Shown here: positions 12,338-26,500 of the stretch, one piece after another
How positions within the stretch are numbered: position 1 is the stretch's first letter
Layout of the letters: every line of letters begins with the position of its first letter
Assembly (NCBI RefSeq): GCF_001625305.1
Contig: NW_017804242.1
Location: forward strand, 2,201,235 to 2,265,234
Direction of reading: 5' to 3'
Length of the DNA stretch: 64,000 bases
Source of the DNA: Branchiostoma belcheri
Taxonomy: Eukaryota; Chordata; Leptocardii; Amphioxiformes; Branchiostomatidae
Translations under genes and position numbers: made by a program
The notes under the pieces: generated by a model
Seen by the model: only the letters and a program-made list of their open reading frames with translations
What the model was told of the DNA's origin: nothing
Databases searched by the model: none

Positions 12338-12602
12338 AAATCTGTCTGATATTGATATTTACTGCCATTTCGTAGCACATTTTAGTCATCATTTCATACT
12401 GGAAACGTTTGAAATAGACCCAAAACAGGCCATCCAAGGAGTCCATTTATTCAAGTTGGTACCAATAAATAGCTTAAGAATTATCCTACAATACGAAACA
12501 AGCAACTGTTTTCCGTCAGCGACATCCCATTTTTGCCTCGCAGATAATTTAATCAGAGAATTGACATTAAAAATCCAGTTTTACTGCCCTGAAATCGCTT
12601 AA
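12338..12602 (-). repeat. 300-base dispersed repeat, copy 2 (inverted)
   Basis: The reverse complement follows the copy at 2834-3121 block by block, from 'gcgatttcagggcagtaaaa' to 'atatcagacagatttc'. It is non-coding. Confidence 0.7.
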
Positions 12603-14756
12603 ACTCAAAGACGTGGTCCCACGCCACCGTGCCCTCTCGCGAGACTTTGTATCATCATGCCCCCCACGTGACGAATGGTTCTGTCACACACAGACACGAC
12701 AGGCGCTCCTCCCGGGAACAAAGAACATCAAACCACTCATCAAACTCGTCCTGATTTATCCTTCTCTCAGGAACGTCCCGGTCTTAAGTCTTACTTATCA
12801 CAGTCAGGGATCTCTTAAGTGGTACCGTGTCTTGCCTGGAGGAGCCTGGGTGTATATTTTATTAAGTTTTGCAGGATAAAATGTTGTGAGTAACCGTCCT
12901 CTTCACCAGAGAGGGTTGCATATAAATCACCTGAATGGAATTCTTCTTATCTCCAAGAAGTGGAATCTGTCTGGGTAGTTCTGCTGTCAGTTTGTTGGTC
13001 TCTTTTTACACGTACGATCTTTTCTGTGTTTCTACGTGTCATGGCACCCTCATCCCTGGTTCATGTTGAAGAACGTTCAATGCACACTTTTCAATGCCAT
13101 TTGCCCGGTTTAGCGGCTCTTGTGATTATAAATTCCGAGTCAGACCGACGTATTTTCTCTATTTTCGGCCACCCACACACTTTGCTGTTCGCAGAAATCT
13201 CAGAGTTTGTTCAAGCATTTGTCTCACTCTGCGTCCGCGCGGCCTACAGGGAGACAGACGTTTACACAAGTGGTACGCGGAATAGTTCAGTTCTAACTGT
13301 ATGTACAACCACCATCATCACGAGAGCTTACGCAAGCCTTCAGTCTGTTCTCAGTCAGTCAGACATCAGTCTGTTCTCTAGCCTGTATGTCAGACTATTT
13401 TAGCATGAGTAAAGTTAAGAAGCATCAGTCTATATATATTCTACAACCTGGATGCTAGACTCCTGTATTCCAGGGACTATAGTTGTTACTATACAGAGGC
13501 CAGCTCCTTCTGGCCCCACGGACAACATGCATATATATGCCCGGCCCGGAGAAAAGTTTACCATAGCCCCCTGTGATAGACCCTGAAAGCATCTATTCTC
13601 TAGTCCGTGAGCTGCCTTCTCACCATTGTAAACACTTATACATCGATATAGTCTAACGATATCAATATAAATCTACTACGGCAGTAAAATCTTACCTATA
13701 ATGTAAACGTTGAGTTGACTGTAGGCGTGACAGTTGGTAGGTACAGGCTTTTCCATGCAGCCATACATGTGTACGATCCGTACAGTACTCTATTCGTCGG
13801 ACCTCCACAAGCTTCTATCGTCACAGTCCATTTAGAACCTGTAACATGGTCTAGTGTTTCCCTGTTTGTTCTCAAAACTGTTCCTTGAAATCGGTGAACA
13901 TCTGTCCAGTGCCGCTTTGATGGATGGATAAATTGATAGATTGATAAATGAGTACATCAATGGATGAATGAGGGAGTGACTGAATGATGGACAGATTGAC
14001 GGTTCAACGGATGGATGTCAAAACTGACGAATGCTTAAGTTCTACACACTCACAATTTGTAACACACGTTTCCTGAAACGCTCTTCCGAACATGTATGCG
14101 TCCGACATAACTTGTACCACCCATCTGGCCACACTCTGTCAAAGCACGTTCCTGTTTGTACGCTGGCTACCGACCTGACCTGGCGCTCTGTTCAGGGCGA
14201 AAACAAACAAACTTCTTCGCCTTGCTACAATAAGAACTGTGTTGTCACAGACCCATACTAGCTCTTGTCAAACACACTATGCTGCCATACAGACGGATAC
14301 TCGTACATATCAACTGTATTGTCTGCAAACAACTGTAGAAAACTTAGATCTATATGGCAAATACGTGCCTTCTCCAGATATGTACACGCAATTTGCTATT
14401 GCTGATGATTGTCAACATTGTCAAGAGTTAGTCTCCGTCTTAACTACAAAGTCTCGCACTGTCTAGCAACGACCTCTGCAGGCCAATGTGAAAACTACAT
14501 CTCTCGCCCAGTGCAATTCCACACATTTATGCACTGTTGAACTCTGCGAGTCAAGAGATATACGCCTGACACAGGCGCCACACTAGACACACTAGCGGAT
14601 GCTGCCGACCGTCTTAAAACAAACACTACAAGAAAGGTGCTTCATCGCGTAGGGAGAGGTTACCAGAGGTCGTCTTAAATCTTTTCTAGAAGTGACAACA
14701 TAACACGCGGTCTGTTAACAATTTTTGGTACGTTGCTCCAATGGCAAACCGGCAAA

Positions 14757-14789
14757 CTCTTTCCAGTCGCCTCTGAAGCCTGGTAGAGC
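14757..14789. mobile_element. MITE family A right-end fragment
   Basis: Only 'ctctttccagtcgcctctga' followed by 'agcctggtagag' remains, next to a CA microsatellite. The fragment matches the right end of family A. Confidence 0.6.
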
Positions 14790-14812
14790 TTATATCCTTA
14801 GCAGGCTTTACT

Positions 14813-14837
14813 ACACACACACACACACACGCACACA

Positions 14838-14905
<68 letters not shown>
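14813..14905 (+). repeat. CA microsatellite
   Basis: An almost pure CA tract of about 90 bases with a GCAC-type block near 14830-14860. Open frames over it are artefacts. Confidence 0.95.
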
Positions 14906-14906
<1 letters not shown>

Positions 14907-17785
14907 TCGTAGTAACATTGAAGTCTGCTAAGGAGAGGCTACGGCTGCTGGAAGAATAGTTTGCTAAAGGCAAATAGATCGATATAAACTCAACACCAGG
15001 AATCTTGTCTCCGCGCACATTCACCTCAAAGAACCCTTGACCTCTTTACACACGGGCACAAAAGGTGACCAACTCCCATTCCAGATTGATGAATGGAGGA
15101 CGCTTAAGCGCTCAGTCAACACTCAACAGCGATAAAACGATAAAACATGTCACTGAAACTAAATGAACAAGACAAAGAGCATCTTGTATCCGGTGACTCC
15201 GTCTTTCAAACAGTTCCTTATCATGATAAAAGACACCCTTGCATGGGTGGTCAGGTCATGTCAATAGACAACTCACATTAGTTCGGACGTCCGTAAGAAG
15301 GCGATATGTGAATGTTAGTCCTTGGTTTTCAAACATTTCCCTTTTATATTTGTTTGTCCTGGAAGTCATGTGATCAGAAAGAAGCACACGAAGGATTCTT
15401 AAACTACTGTCAAAGCAGAGGTTTAGGCTTTGGCTTATTGTCGACGTGTTTTATGCATTTTTATCCGGCTGTTCTTTTTCACGGAACTTTTTTGCCAGCC
15501 AAACCTTGGTTTGGATACTGTCCTGTCAATTTGATACTGTGTTGCAAACAGTCTTGTGACCACCAAAAGATCTGCTCAGAGATCATTCTTCCACATAAAC
15601 TGACTGCCAACCTTGCTTATTTCTTTCCATCGACCACCAGCGCACTGCAACTTGAAAAGAACGCGGAAGGCGGTCTCCCATACTCTACTAACGCCACACG
15701 CCCTCCGCTGTCGTATTTGTGACAGAAATGGCTGCAAATGCGCCGTTTTACACCTCTCGTACCATGGCAGCGACACACAGAGCTAAAACTTGTCGGCTTT
15801 CTTCTTCCCGATGGCCGTTTGGCAGGTTACATGGCCGCCATTTAGAAAACGCGGATGACAGCCCGACAGCAAATACGCCGGTAACGCATAGCGTCGTCGT
15901 CACACGGTATTATCTCTAACAAGTCACAAGCATGCACTTAGATACTAATCGCCAATTCAATTATTCCGTCCGACGTGATTACTTTGACGTGTTCGGGTGT
16001 ACAGAACGGCACACGGAGTACAACTAATCGATAAGTGACGATGACAACAAATGCCGTCGTCGACATGTTAAGGTGTTGTCGAATAAACAACGGTCGCGCC
16101 CTTCATTTCGGTCAGCAATTTTTGTTTTAGAAGTGAACCGGCCGCGGTATATTGAATGAATTAATATATTACGATAAGAATGATTTATGTATGAGATCGA
16201 TACGCGTGACTATGGAACTAGAACATTTTAGGGCGAGTACGTAGAAGTACTGTGGTTGGCGCCACGTTTTGGTTAGTTAGGCCACGTTTTCCTTTGGACT
16301 ACGATCGTTGAGCGACCAAGATTGGATTTGTGTTCAGTACGGTTGATTTTACAATTGGAATATGATGCACGAAGCACGTATGATTTAAAAGATAAAACAC
16401 ATAAAACGTACAAGAAACCGGTCTTTGTCTATGAAATTCGTTGAGAAATCTATCAAATTTTTGGTAGCGCAGTGGTCGTAGCCTTTAGTGGAAAGGGGAT
16501 GTTACTAGTGTGTGTGCTTTCTCCTCTAGTCTAGGCCCAACGTTTATATTCACGAGACTACATACACAAGCATACGATCAAGGAGGTCTAAATCTTATTT
16601 TATCCTCCTTGATGTGACGCAATAATTGTCAGTCCCTTTTGTCCACCGCTTGCCAAAGGATTATATAGAAGAATTGTGGTAATACCTGATACGTTGGTAC
16701 AACAAACAAGAACCAGGAAAGTTCCGAAGTAGCCCAGCTGCCTGTCCTGTTCAACTGACGTCTCGGCAAAACGACGGAGAAATTCCAACGGCACACGACT
16801 GTTTTCGGATAGTTTCCCCGCTATCGTGTCGTCACAGCGATACAAAGGGACGTCCACAGTTCAAAGGAAGGACCCACTACTAAGTTGGCGCACTGTTTAA
16901 CTACAACAAGGTAGTTTTGCCTCTGGGGCAGCGGGGAAGGTTCGCTTGACGTACAATATATTTCGCAGGGTCTCAGATGAAACAAAGCTAGCTTGTTGGC
17001 ACTGCCAGTGTGCACGTGGTAAATAAACGTTTCACTGTGTTGCTTTCATTTCTGTGCTTTAAGCTCTTTCCAGTCTTTACGATAAATCTAAAACTGTCAC
17101 GAGAGTTTGGCAAAGTTTAACACAACCACCCCCGCTCACTATCAATGGTCGTTCCCCGTATATACCGAGGGCAGTTGTCCGTAGAGGGGTGGCATGGCAT
17201 GGGCCAGGTCAAACAGCACTTGTGTCGTGAAGGGCGGCCGGAATATTTGCACAGGCAGCGATTCGGATTAATCACAGTGTTGATACTAACAACACGGGTC
17301 ATACAGGCCGGATGTGTGTAGACAAGTATTGTAATTCATTATAAGGCCACCGAGGGGCCGGAGGGAGCTGACCAGAGGTGGACTTTGAGAAGCAGACCGA
17401 ATTGCAGAATCGCCACGATGATGAGATAAACTTTCCAACCAAAGCTAAGGGGAGGCCTGTTTTGGACGTTTTAGGCGGGCAGTTTACAGCTGACAAAATA
17501 CTTAGTAGGAAGCCCGGCAAAATGCCTAAAAACGTCTGTTTGGAGATTAATAAAAGACCCCCTCTTCTGAGATCTAAGTTGTTAAGTTAAATATTTGCAA
17601 AAGATGATAGACAAATTTGTTGAACTGTTTACCCCCAATATATATATAAAACCAGATGAAACAAATGATACTGCGACTTTCCGTGTTTTATAGAAAGTTG
17701 GTAACATTGATAACCACCTGTTGGATTCTAACTTTTCTGACAAGAGTATGGTCTAGTCACGCAATGTCCTACTGTCATATGCTTT

Positions 17786-17962
17786 GTGTCCAGAATCTTG
17801 CCTATCTTTCTACACCTGAATGGGTTAGGGTTAGGCAAGGTTCTGGATAGTCCCCGCGTATCCAAGAACGTAGATTTGCCCCAGGCACGGTTCTGGATAC
17901 GCGCGGACTATCCAGGACAGTGCATAAGCATGGTTCTGGATAAAGCACGGTGCTGGATACAA
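17786..17962. repeat. 'Ttctggatac' repeat with TTAGGG dimer, copy 1
   Basis: Repeated blocks of 'ggttctggata' and 'gcacggttctggatac' alternate with 'gcggactatccagg'. An inner 'gggttagggttaggc' contains two telomere-type TTAGGG units. The same arrangement, including 'gggttagggttaagg', recurs at 56622-56770, and a short piece at 60288-60358. It is non-coding; the element type is unknown. Confidence 0.7.
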
Positions 17963-19602
17963 CTGGCTGATCATAACTCCTCCCCTGGGCAATAGAAGGG
18001 CTACCAGAAAACTGTGTGATATAGTCAGGCTAGGAGTAGGAGCATGCTAGAATTGAAGCGTGATGTACATGTAGTCAGGCTAAGGATGAATTATGGAGCT
18101 GTCCAGCCATATGAAGCCCGCACATGTGTCCCTAGTCTCCGCAGAACACGTATTCTCCCCATGGTGTGATATGTACGAGCACACAAATTAAGCCCTTGTG
18201 TCAACCCTGCCCCCGTGTGCCCGACACAGGAGCTCCCACCTGTGCACACCTCTCCACTGAAGGGGCCGCCGGTTTTATCTCTGACCAGGTCAGGTAAAGC
18301 CGCGGACAAACATGGGAAACAGGGTTAAGGTTGGATTCGGAATTAAGTGAAACGGATATTGTGTGCGCACGGATTGGAATAGTGCTAGTACTGTTGACGA
18401 CTTTGGTCTTTATTGGCGACGCCTTTGGGGCGGAGGCATTTGTGTAAGTACTACGATCGCTTTGAAAGAATTTCAAAAATTGCACGAATGCGTTCCCCAG
18501 GGAATTGGTTTGGAGGAAACCTTCGGCCATGTGGTTTTTGGATCAAGCAGGTAACTTACACGGGGTGCCCACGTGCCACCCATCCAGCTGCCTGGCATGA
18601 TTAATTAGTGGTCATCCGTCTTCTCCCCACACCATGGACAGAGAGCACAGCTGTCTTTGGCCAATTAGACCATATTCAAACATGTCACAGAGAGAAAAGA
18701 AATTATCCGTCCTTTTGGAACCCACAAAAGGTAAAAAAAAGTCAAAGGAGTAACAACTTCAGACCAGACATAAAATCCAGTCTCTGGTGGAGGATAGAGT
18801 GAAGTGGAGGATGGTTTTCAGTTTGGTTCTAGCTGGAACTCGACCAAAGTAAAGTAAGTAAGTATGTCATCATAAAATCTATATTGCTGGGGAAGAACAG
18901 CTGATTCCTCCTATACGTGTATTTGGTATATTGCCCCACACCTCCTCCACCCAGCCTGTAAATTTCACTACGTGCATGTCTTTATAACATAGGGAAATAT
19001 GTTTTTCTGATAATTGTAATGTAGATTGCTAGCTCCACCACATGAAATAATATATATCATTCAGTCGTCGCCTTGGCAATGATTTTTATTGCCTCAGCCT
19101 TGTTTTACCCTTTCTGTGTGTGTACATGTATGTTAGTCGTTGTCAATAGTATGTAGTTTTAAATGAAAAGACAAAGCTATACAAGAATTTATGAAATTAA
19201 GCAGGTTGTCTTCGTTAAAGTGCACATCTTATGGTTTATTTATTACTTCTAGATCTGCAGCTAGGTGTGTAGGAATATTATAATGGTGACATCATGGGCA
19301 ATTTTATGTCAAAATATGTCCGAGGTGACGATCGATGTTTCGATGTGTGCCCGACGTAACAGCGCCTCAGGCGGAAAAGCGTGAACTGCAAGAGGAGTTC
19401 GAAACCTGCGTCATGTCCTGTCATGTATTTGTCCCCTGTGTTGGTGGCGGCATTAATATAAGTTTTAAAAACTTGAGTGTGCCGTCACTACGTCTGGTGA
19501 TTACATGTTGGAATTTAAAAAAAAAAACTGCGTCACTCTTGTGTCAGGGTCCAATTGAATAATCAAACTACTCTTTTGTCTTCGTACATTTTAAGCACAG
19601 AC

Positions 19603-19608
19603 TTTATT
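19603..19608 (-). promoter_or_regulatory. Probable polyadenylation signal of the downstream homeobox gene
   Basis: AATAAA on the minus strand, within 'gcaataaagtctgtgc', lies about 980 bases past the stop codon at 20591. I see it as the likely end of the probable Ahnfx transcript; other signals may exist. Confidence 0.4.
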
Positions 19609-20590
19609 GCACAAACAGTTGTACCCGATGATAATGGCATTGATACAAAAGTACATTTAATGAGATTGTTGCCTAAGGCATATAAATAACAATTGTACTA
19701 CTTCACTGTTTTTGAGGTTTTTGAGAAATAAAACAACAAAAATCAATATCCAAGTCATGGGCATATCGGCAGAAATAAATAGCTATCTATTCTATTGGCA
19801 GTTTCAATTCTCATAGCATGTTAGTACAGTACTATATGTGATATACATGTTTCCTCTACCAAATGGGGGAAAATTGGCACCTATGAATCCTTATCAAGAG
19901 ATTTAGACTATATGTACACTTATCGAAACACATGAGATTTACCATTTAATCTGCCAGCTGTTGAATATATATACAAAGGGATGTAATGTAATAAATACAT
20001 TTGACAAACAACTGAATGTTCACAATTTTCGACGTCTTAGTTTGTAAGATCTCAGCATCATGTAGTTTTCAGTGCACTGACCTTTAATAAACCTAGCCTG
20101 GTATCTGTCTTATACACGTCTATGTGTATAACATCTAGATGTAAACTTATCAAATCATATTTCTGGTCAATTTTCTAAAATGATCTATCTAACTTTTTCT
20201 ACTTTTATAATTACTTATAGTAGGCAAAGTCAAATTCCAGAGAGTCCTGGCAAATAAATAAATAAATACAGTACATGTATATACTGTACATTCAGTCCAA
20301 GAAATCCTTGCTTTGAGGACAGGTGTTTGTATGGAACAAATCATCAGCAAAAGGGAAAGAAGTTGGAAGAAATTCATCTAACACATTCTTCTGATTTTGA
20401 TGTGTAAAGTTTGTTGTTAAGTCCCTCTTGCTGCTTAGAACTTTTGCTGCATCCTCGGTAAGTCTGGTTGCATATACAGCAGTATCTGTATCTGTATAGC
20501 TGGTATAGCCGATATAACTGCCCCTCAGTGTAACACACCAGTTTTGCAGGCAGCAGCTGGCTGTAGTAAGCTGACACAGTAGTCAGGAGG

Positions 20591-23500
20591 TTAGGAGACC
20601 TCCCATTTGAATTTTTTCTCCTCGGTCTCCTCGTCCTGATGCTGGTTGACGAGCACCATGATGGATCGATTGACAGCTGCCAGCTCCGCCTCCAGACGGG
20701 CAGGGTCCATGTCCTGGGGGGGGGGATAGGTGGTGAGGGAAAAAATAAATGGACTCTACCATACCAATTTAACATCTTTGTTCTTGGATTTGCCTGCTTC
20801 TTTTTTTCTGATTTGCAAAAAAAGTACATGTATTTGATTTGAATCAACCCCATAATGCTCATGTTTTAGCACCAACAGTTGAAGAATGGCCTTGTCTTCC
20901 TATTTTGATTGGGGTATAACAAAGTCCAAGAAGGAGAAAAACTAGACAGAAGATACAAGAGTTTTATTAGCTTTTTATCAAGGTAGTAATTTGATTTCAA
21001 GTTCAAAATTCATAGTTTGAATTATAAGCCAGCCTAGTATGTTAACTTTTGGCTCCTATGGTACCATTTGGGGCTGTCATAGGCCTGTTTTCTTTTCTAC
21101 CCACTTGATTGATTTCCTACAAAAAAATCACCCGAGAACCAACAAATCAAATTGGTGTGGCCTTTTTGCTTGACAATCCACATGCTACAAGGTATTGCGA
21201 CTAACATCTAACAGCAATATTTCAGTTCAGTTCATCCACTTTGAGCTGGTGACACCAGTTACATCCATATACTAAAAAATACATTCAATCCATAACCATA
21301 TTACACATTATGATGATGATGATTTGGTGTCACTTTTGGAACAAATTGACCTGTGTAGGCAGATATAGACATTAGACATGTACCAAATTGCTTTTACTAT
21401 GCGCAAATAAATCAAATCAAACCTTACCTCAGTGTTTTGCCTGTTGGCGGTGAGTTGGCTCTGTTCGCCAGTGTTGAGCGCTGCTCCAGTATTTGGAGAC
21501 TCCGCTGACTCGCTGTCCAGGTCACTCTCCTCCTGAAAAGTCATCGCCTTTCCTTCCAACCGCGGAGACTGGCGGGTCCCGTTATCCTGTGCATATTGTT
21601 CTGCAAGATACATAAAGGATGATTAGATGGGAGGGAGCCACATGCTCTTTTATATGTCTTGAGCATAATGATCCATTTTAATTCCATGAAATTCTTAGCG
21701 GGACTTATCAAATTTAATGTAGATCTCAAGAAGTCGTTCTGGGAATAGTTAGATCTGTATGGCCACAAGCTCTTGAGGTTGTGTACTACAGGCTACCTGG
21801 CAGGTTTTCATGCACATGTACAACTGTAGCATGTAGAAGTATAGTAAAGGATGATTCACCATGTTAATTGCATTAAGTGATATCACAGAAGTAGTAAATT
21901 CCATTTTTTGTGTTGTAAAATACAGTTTCTTCAAACTTCCTTCATAATGACATACGCCAACTTCCCACGACACCCCAGATGGTAGAAGTAGAAGGATAAG
22001 TAGGTATAAAATAAAAACTATTGCTTGAAAGCTATAATTGTGGCCCACCCTGTTGTTGTTTGATCTTGGCCTCCCTCCTCCTGTTGATGAACCAGGTCTG
22101 GACCCGGACAGGACTCACCAGCTTGTAGGCAGGTAACTCTTCACCTGAGAACAGGGAAAATCAGCAAACATGCTGTTAACTACATGTATTTCATAACAAT
22201 TGGACTAATTACAAAGTACATGTAGGTCATGCACAATATATAATTTCAACTCTCCAAATTCAAGTGGGTACCCTCAGATCACCACATAAAAATAAAAATT
22301 TAATGCAGCATCAGTAATCCTCAAGGTATGCACACTTCATAACCCTGCAGAATTATGAAATGAAATGAAATGAAATGATCTTTATTGCATATCCTTGCCC
22401 AGACGGGCTAAATGCATACATGCTTTGTCACAGTATAAAATACATGTGGTGCATACATACATAATGTATGTTTGAGTTCTATACTAGGATTCTAAGTACT
22501 ACATAATTCTTAAAGTTACTGTTTGTCTATTTTTTGGTTCTGGTTTCTTCTCTCTTCTTGAAACACTTATTGATATAATCACACACTTTTTCTACAATGT
22601 GTTCATTTCTGCTTGACATAAGATGTATAAATCTATTTTGCTTGGACAGTTTCTTATATTTCTTGTCTAAATCTAGTACATTAAATAACACCTTACGTTC
22701 ATTTTCATATAAACTACAATCAAGTAAAAAGTGCGACTCGTTTTCTACATATAGATGATCACAGAATTCGCACGTCCTATCGTTCAGAGGGGTACGGTTG
22801 TGCCTACCGGATTCTATATGTAAGGGATGGTCACTTATACGAAGTTTGCACATGGTTTTTCGATGTTCGAAGTTTGTAATGTTTAAATATGTTTCTCTTT
22901 CATAGTTCAGTTTAAATGTTTTGTATGTTCTTAATTTGTTGCCTTGGTTTTCTCTTCGTCCTTCTGCTTGTAGTTCTGAGTAGAACTTTTGGATGTGGAT
23001 ATCTTTCAATCTCTGTTTTAGTTCTTTTAGATGGGAGGGTGTGTTTAAGTGACCGTTTAAATACAGGTAGGCAAAACCGGACTCCTCTAACAGTTTCTTT
23101 ACATCAGATAACCAGCAGGGTATATTTCGGCGAACTAGCTCTTGTTGTACTGTATAGGCTTCATATTGTAAACTACTTGGGAGCACTTCGTTAACTAGTC
23201 TAAAATAGTAATTGTACATTCGGCAATGGGCCTCTATCTGTAAGGGGAAACGTCCTAGTTCCGCTCTACATGCGAAGTTACTGGCGTTCCTACGGACACC
23301 AAGAATGTATTTACAAAATTTCAGATGTACAGTTTCTAATGGCGATTTGTCGTTCAAACTGTTACTGCCCCAAACTTCGGAGCCATACAGTAATATCGGT
23401 ACAACACATGTGTCAAACAGTTTACAGTGTAATGATACAGAGGATCTGGTTTCTCCGAGAGTACTTCTGATGTTAAACATTGCTCTTAGGGCCCTCTTTT

Positions 23501-26500
23501 GTAAATTTTTCATGGCAGTGCTAAATGTACATCCTGCTGTAAACACAACTCCTAGGTAGCAGTATGATTGAACTATCTCTATCTCTTTATCATCTAGTGA
23601 GAAACGAAGGTTAGAAAATAAGAGGCCTCTTTTGTTGAATATCATTACTTTAGTTTTTGCCAGGTTGATAGTTAACTTCCATTGTTTGCAGTACCGTCCA
23701 AGGGTGTTTATTGCTTTCTGTAATCCCTGCTCACTTTCCGATAATAAGACGATATCATCGGCATAAAAGAGGCTAGTAACTTTGGAATGTTCTAGTAGGG
23801 GTGCGTCTAGGTTTTCTGCGTTGAGTTTATCTATGAGATTACTGATGTATAGGTTGAATAGGGTTGGGCTTAAAACACATCCTTGGCGAACACCAATTTC
23901 AACGGGAAAACTTTCAGTTAGGCCTTCTTTAGTTTTAACACTGGCCTCAGATTGGTTGTATAGGTTTTTAATTACATCGAAAAATTTGCCTGACATGTCA
24001 TTGGAAAGAAGCTTGAATAAAAGTCCCTCGTGCCAAATGGAGTCAAAAGCTTTTGACAGGTCGACAAAACATGCGAATAATCGTTTTCCCGACTGTGTGT
24101 ATTTGGAGATAAGGGTTTTTAATATGAAGATGTTATCTGCTGTCCTATAGTTTTTCGGAATCCGGTTTGGTTTGGTTTTGTGATTTCTTTTCCTTCGAGG
24201 AAGGTTGAAAGTCTTTTGTTTAAAATCGAGGAGAAAAGTTTTCCTAAGCAGCTGGAAATGGCTATTCCACGATAATTGTTTGGGTCGTCTTTTCGCCCTG
24301 TTTTGAAGATGGGGACGATGTAACTTCTCGACCACATTTTGGGGAAAATTCCTGATGAGAAGGTACTATTAAAAAGTCTTAAGAGAGGGGTTAATAGGAT
24401 ATGTTTTCCTGCTTTCAGCATTTCATTGGTGACCATGTCATCCCCGCTGGCTTTTTTGTTTTTGAGGGCGTGAATTGCATCTTTAATTTCAGAGGCAGTG
24501 ATTGGTTGGTCCAAGGGTCCTGGACTTGGCTTATATTTTTGGAGTGCCTGAAGTTTGCGCAAAATTTCAATTTCAAAGTTATGATCAAAGTTTTCTTGTT
24601 TTAATCTGGATTTGCTGTGAATGTTTTTGAAGTGCTCGACCCAGGTGTCGGCTGGTAGATCTTCCTGTGATACTGGTTCGGTCTTTTTTAGTTCTTTGAG
24701 TAAATTCCAGAAGGCGGTGGGGTTGTTTTCTTGGAGGTTTTGTAGGCGCATCAGACAGTTATTTTCGTATTCTCGTTTGCGTTTTCGGATGAGTTTATTG
24801 AACTCCTTCTTTTTCTAAAGTAACTTCCTCTTAGGGACGGATTTTTTGGGTTGTGCATAAGAAGGTATCTAAGATTTCGCAGTTCTTCCTGGCCTCATAA
24901 CATGATTTGTCGAACCATTTTTGTTCTGTTTTGGTCCTTTGTGTCTTTTGTTATCTTTTACTTTTAATGATATCCTTCCGGCCATTTCTAGAATTTTCTG
25001 GAATTTACTGACTTCCTCATCAATGTAGTTACCTGTTGATGTGACATCTTGTCCAGGTGATAGGAAGTTATTTAATTTTTCTGATATCATCGGACTACAT
25101 AAAGCCTGAATGAATTTTCACTTGAATTTGAGTCCCAGATGAACCTGTTGGGAAGAGGGTTTAATTTACTTTTGCGCGTTTTCGTATCCTGAATGTGCCA
25201 GTGTGGCGTGTTTATATTTAAAGTTATCAAGCAGTGATCCGAAAACTCTGATAATTCGTGAACTTTGAATACATTAATGTTATGAAGAAGTGCGCTACTT
25301 GTAATGGCGTAATCCACCGTGCTACAGCCGTTAGGCTGGTAGCAGGTGTACTTTCCATTTAGATCGCCCAGGATGCGACCGTTTTAGAATGCGCAGGTTT
25401 GAATGGGAACATAGTTGAATTAGGTTCTTACCAAAGGGATTTGGGGGGGTTCTGTCAGAATTAATTCTGGGGATATTTGGGTTAGGAAGGGGAATTTCTT
25501 CTTCAAAATCCGGGTCAAAGGGGTCCTCGGTGAGGTCTTGTAGAGAGCCTATCCTACTATTGAAATCTCCCCCTAAAATAATATAGCCTTTGGAGCTAAA
25601 AGTCGCTATATCCCTCTCCAGGGTATCAAAAATACAATCATCCGCCCTTTTGTGGACATTTGAGTATAAGGGACTTATATATACCGTACATATAAAAACA
25701 TCTTTTGATAGTCCAAACAAGTCTTTTGATACTCGAACCCAGAGTAAGTCATCCGATGTGGAGTGTTCTCTTCTTATAAACTTTGTCAATTCTTTTCTGA
25801 AGTAAAAGATTATCCCACCAGAGTTTCTTCTTGCCCTTCTATGTTTTTTTCTTAAGGATGAAAAGTGATGGAAATTTGGAATGTCTATTTCTGAGGATTC
25901 GTTGCTCCAGGTTTCGAGAAGAGAGAAGAAATCTAGATTGTCTACGCTACTTCTAAAACTATCTTCCATAAGTTTTTTCCCTAAGCCATGGATGTTCCAA
26001 AAACCTATGTTCAGCGAACACCTCATATTCTTAGCAATATCTCACAATTGGAACAAGAGGACATGTGTTCCTACTTTTACGACAAGAGTATTGTTGCATT
26101 TAAGCTAGTATATTATGAGAGTTGAAGTTTCATACCATAGTAAAGATGGGTTTGATAACGATCAATATCAACATGGGTTTACAAATGGGTTTACAAAGTA
26201 TGTAGTACATGGATATTTTATAAAATTACCTTACCCAATGTTGGAACTGACAGTCCATTGCTTACTACTGTACATATTGTCTGACTTCTTTGTCATGACC
26301 AGTCAAATGTTCACTTCAGCTGAACTGGTTTGAGATCATTTTCACTTTTCAGTCTTACCTGGTTTCTGTAAGACACCGTTGCAGGCGTTTGCAATCTCCT
26401 CCCTCTCCCCCTCGGTGGGGTACGGGTTCTGCTGGAAGTACTTCTCCACGATCATGACCGCGGACGGCGGCCAGTGGAACTTGGACCCGCGGCGCTGGTT

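Larger units (their letters stand above)
7708..20590. other. Long stretch without a recognised gene
   Basis: About 12.9 kb holding MITE-family copies, a CA microsatellite, an imperfect GATGGATGAAT-type repeat (13915-14020), CpG-rich pockets (11330-11880, 15690-15910) and the telomere-like repeat at 17786-17962. Open frames up to 147 aa exist but show no domain, signal peptide or splice pattern that I can defend. The last 1 kb (about 19600-20590) is probably the 3' untranslated region of the minus-strand homeobox gene, because an AATAAA lies at 19603-19608. Confidence 0.5.

Noticed and set aside
12960..13403. 147-codon plus-strand open frame
   Set aside because: No recognisable motif and no supporting splice sites; a second overlapping frame is open over part of it.
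14686..15024. Open frames rich in Val-Cys or Thr-His
   Set aside because: They lie on a CA microsatellite and have no other similarity.
15312..15722. 136-codon plus-strand open frame
   Set aside because: No domain, signal peptide or splice context; composition like the non-coding surroundings.
22527..24335. A host reverse transcriptase-like gene of 602 codons
   Set aside because: It is the C-terminal part of a LINE ORF that continues upstream in other frames.
24119..25118. Programmed frameshifting in the LINE
   Set aside because: Five separate shifts, all in A runs and inside domains, do not fit a programmed signal; errors or decay are simpler.
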